The notes below the pieces were generated by a model, which did no database searches, was not told the DNA's origin, and saw only the letters and a program-made list of their open reading frames with translations. Below are positions 7,094-7,711 of a stretch of 7,711 bases of DNA, piece by piece. The stretch spans positions 1 through 7,711 of the forward strand of contig JAJQBV010000172.1 in the NCBI GenBank assembly GCA_021203115.1, written 5' to 3'. Position 1 is the first letter of the stretch, and the number at the start of each line of letters is the position of its first letter. The DNA comes from Clostridiales bacterium (GTDB taxonomy: Bacteria; Bacillota; Clostridia; Lachnospirales; Lachnospiraceae). The translations under genes and the position numbers were made by a program.

Positions 7094-7711
7094 GCGGTCG
7101 CTCCTTCCCGCAGAACATATCCCCTGCCGCGAATCGTATGAATCAGCTTCTGCTCATGCCCGCCGTCAACCTTGCGGCGAAGGTAACTGATATAGACATC
7201 GACGACATTCGTCCCGCCCTCATAGTCATAATTCCAGATATGATCCTCGATCTGGCCGCGGGAGAGAATGACACCCGGGTTGTGCATCATGTATTCCAGA
7301 AGTGCGTATTCTTTGGCGGACAGCATAATCTCCTCCCCGCCGCGGGTCACGCGCTTTGCCGCGCAGTCCATGACCAGATCGCCGACCGTAAGCTTACTCC
7401 CTGCCGCCGCGCCGTGGGACACCCGGATCATCGCCCGGATGCGCGCAGTCAGCTCCTCGAAGGAAAACGGCTTGACCAGATAATCATTGGCTCCGCTGTC
7501 CAGACCCTTTACCCGGTCAGCAACAGAATCGCGCGCAGTCAAAAACAACGCCGGCGTATTCTTTCCGGCGCTGCGAAGGGATCTCAACACCGCAAAACCG
7601 TCCGCACCGGGCATCATAATGTCCAGAATCACCGCGTCGTAATCCGTGCAGGCGAGAATGTCGATGGCTTCCGCCCCGTCGCGGCAGCTATCCACGCTAT
7701 ATCCCTCAGAT
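7090..7711 (-). CDS. OmpR/PhoB-family response regulator, N-terminus missing
   Basis: This is a two-component response regulator: a receiver domain followed by a winged-helix DNA-binding domain, acting in the cytoplasm as a transcription factor. The frame is open through the right edge; 206 codons plus one base are visible before TGA at 7092-7090. The GTG at 7695 is internal, since EGYS immediately before it is in frame and typical of a receiver. About 20-25 residues, including the first strand and acidic pair, lie outside. Counting from the Val at 7695, the phospho-acceptor is D25 in LDIMMPG, the conserved Thr is T52 in FLTARD, and the Lys lies in YLVKPF. The winged helix covers about 103-197, with LSAKEYALLEYM, a recognition-helix region TNVVDVYISYLRRKVD and the terminal hairpin IRGRGYVL. 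The C-terminal sequence resembles the ArlR/CusR group. It overlaps the kinase gene by four bases (ATGA), so the two are almost certainly co-transcribed and translationally coupled. The promoter is off the window. Confidence 0.95.
   Translation of the reverse strand, partial: SEGYSVDSCRDGAEAIDILACTDYDAVILDIMMPGADGFAVLRSLRSAGKNTPALFLTARDSVADRVKGLDSGANDYLVKPFSFEELTARIRAMIRVSHGAAAGSKLTVGDLVMDCAAKRVTRGGEEIMLSAKEYALLEYMMHNPGVILSRGQIEDHIWNYDYEGGTNVVDVYISYLRRKVDGGHEQKLIHTIRGRGYVLREGATA
7101..7106 (-). promoter_or_regulatory. ribosome-binding site fixing the kinase start
   Basis: The minus strand reads AAGGAG, seven bases before the ATG at 7093. It lies inside the last codons of the response-regulator gene and supports translation of the kinase from the ATGA stop/start overlap. 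Confidence 0.7.

Noticed and set aside
7693..7695. GTG (minus strand) as the start of the response regulator
   Set aside because: Receiver-domain sequence continues in frame to the right edge. Starting here would remove the first strand and acidic residues of the domain.

Overview
The window is almost wall-to-wall coding: four genes, two of them cut by the window edges, with a longest gap of 42 bp. There are no RNA genes, CRISPR arrays, insertion sequences or large repeats that I can see. The lineage suggested is a strictly anaerobic, moderately GC-rich Clostridia member, of the kind seen in gut Lachnospiraceae or Oscillospiraceae. This rests on the giant oxygen-sensitive-type activase, the style of the MATE transporter and the ArlRS/CusRS-like two-component pair. 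It is an inference, not a taxonomic identification.

Layout. Bases 1-1283 (+) hold the 3' part of a MATE-family multidrug/cation antiporter whose first ~25-35 codons lie off the left edge. Running towards it on the minus strand are three genes that look co-transcribed. They are an OmpR/PhoB-type response regulator (7711-7090, N-terminus off the right edge), a HAMP-containing sensor histidine kinase (7093-5687, 4-base ATGA overlap with the regulator), and after 42 bp a 1456-residue acyl-CoA dehydratase activase-related protein (5644-1274). The activase gene ends inside the end of the MATE gene, a 10-bp tail-to-tail overlap.

The most interesting object is the 1456-residue protein. It carries two BadF/HgdC-type ASKHA ATPase modules in tandem. 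Each keeps the two cysteines that, in the homodimeric activators, hold the inter-subunit [4Fe-4S] cluster. A four-cysteine linker follows. The C-terminal half belongs to the DUF2229/COG3580-COG3581 type and itself looks like two related halves, each with three spaced cysteines, as in the subunits of 2-hydroxyacyl-CoA dehydratases and double-cubane cluster proteins. One chain therefore seems to contain the equivalent of an activator dimer plus a dehydratase-like heterodimer: a possible self-contained ATP-driven low-potential reductase of unknown substrate. Proteins of this architecture are known from anaerobe genomes, but I know of no assigned reaction.

The kinase and regulator probably sense an extracytoplasmic signal through a strikingly acidic sensor domain. 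Their placement directly upstream makes them candidate regulators of the activase, though nothing in the window proves it.
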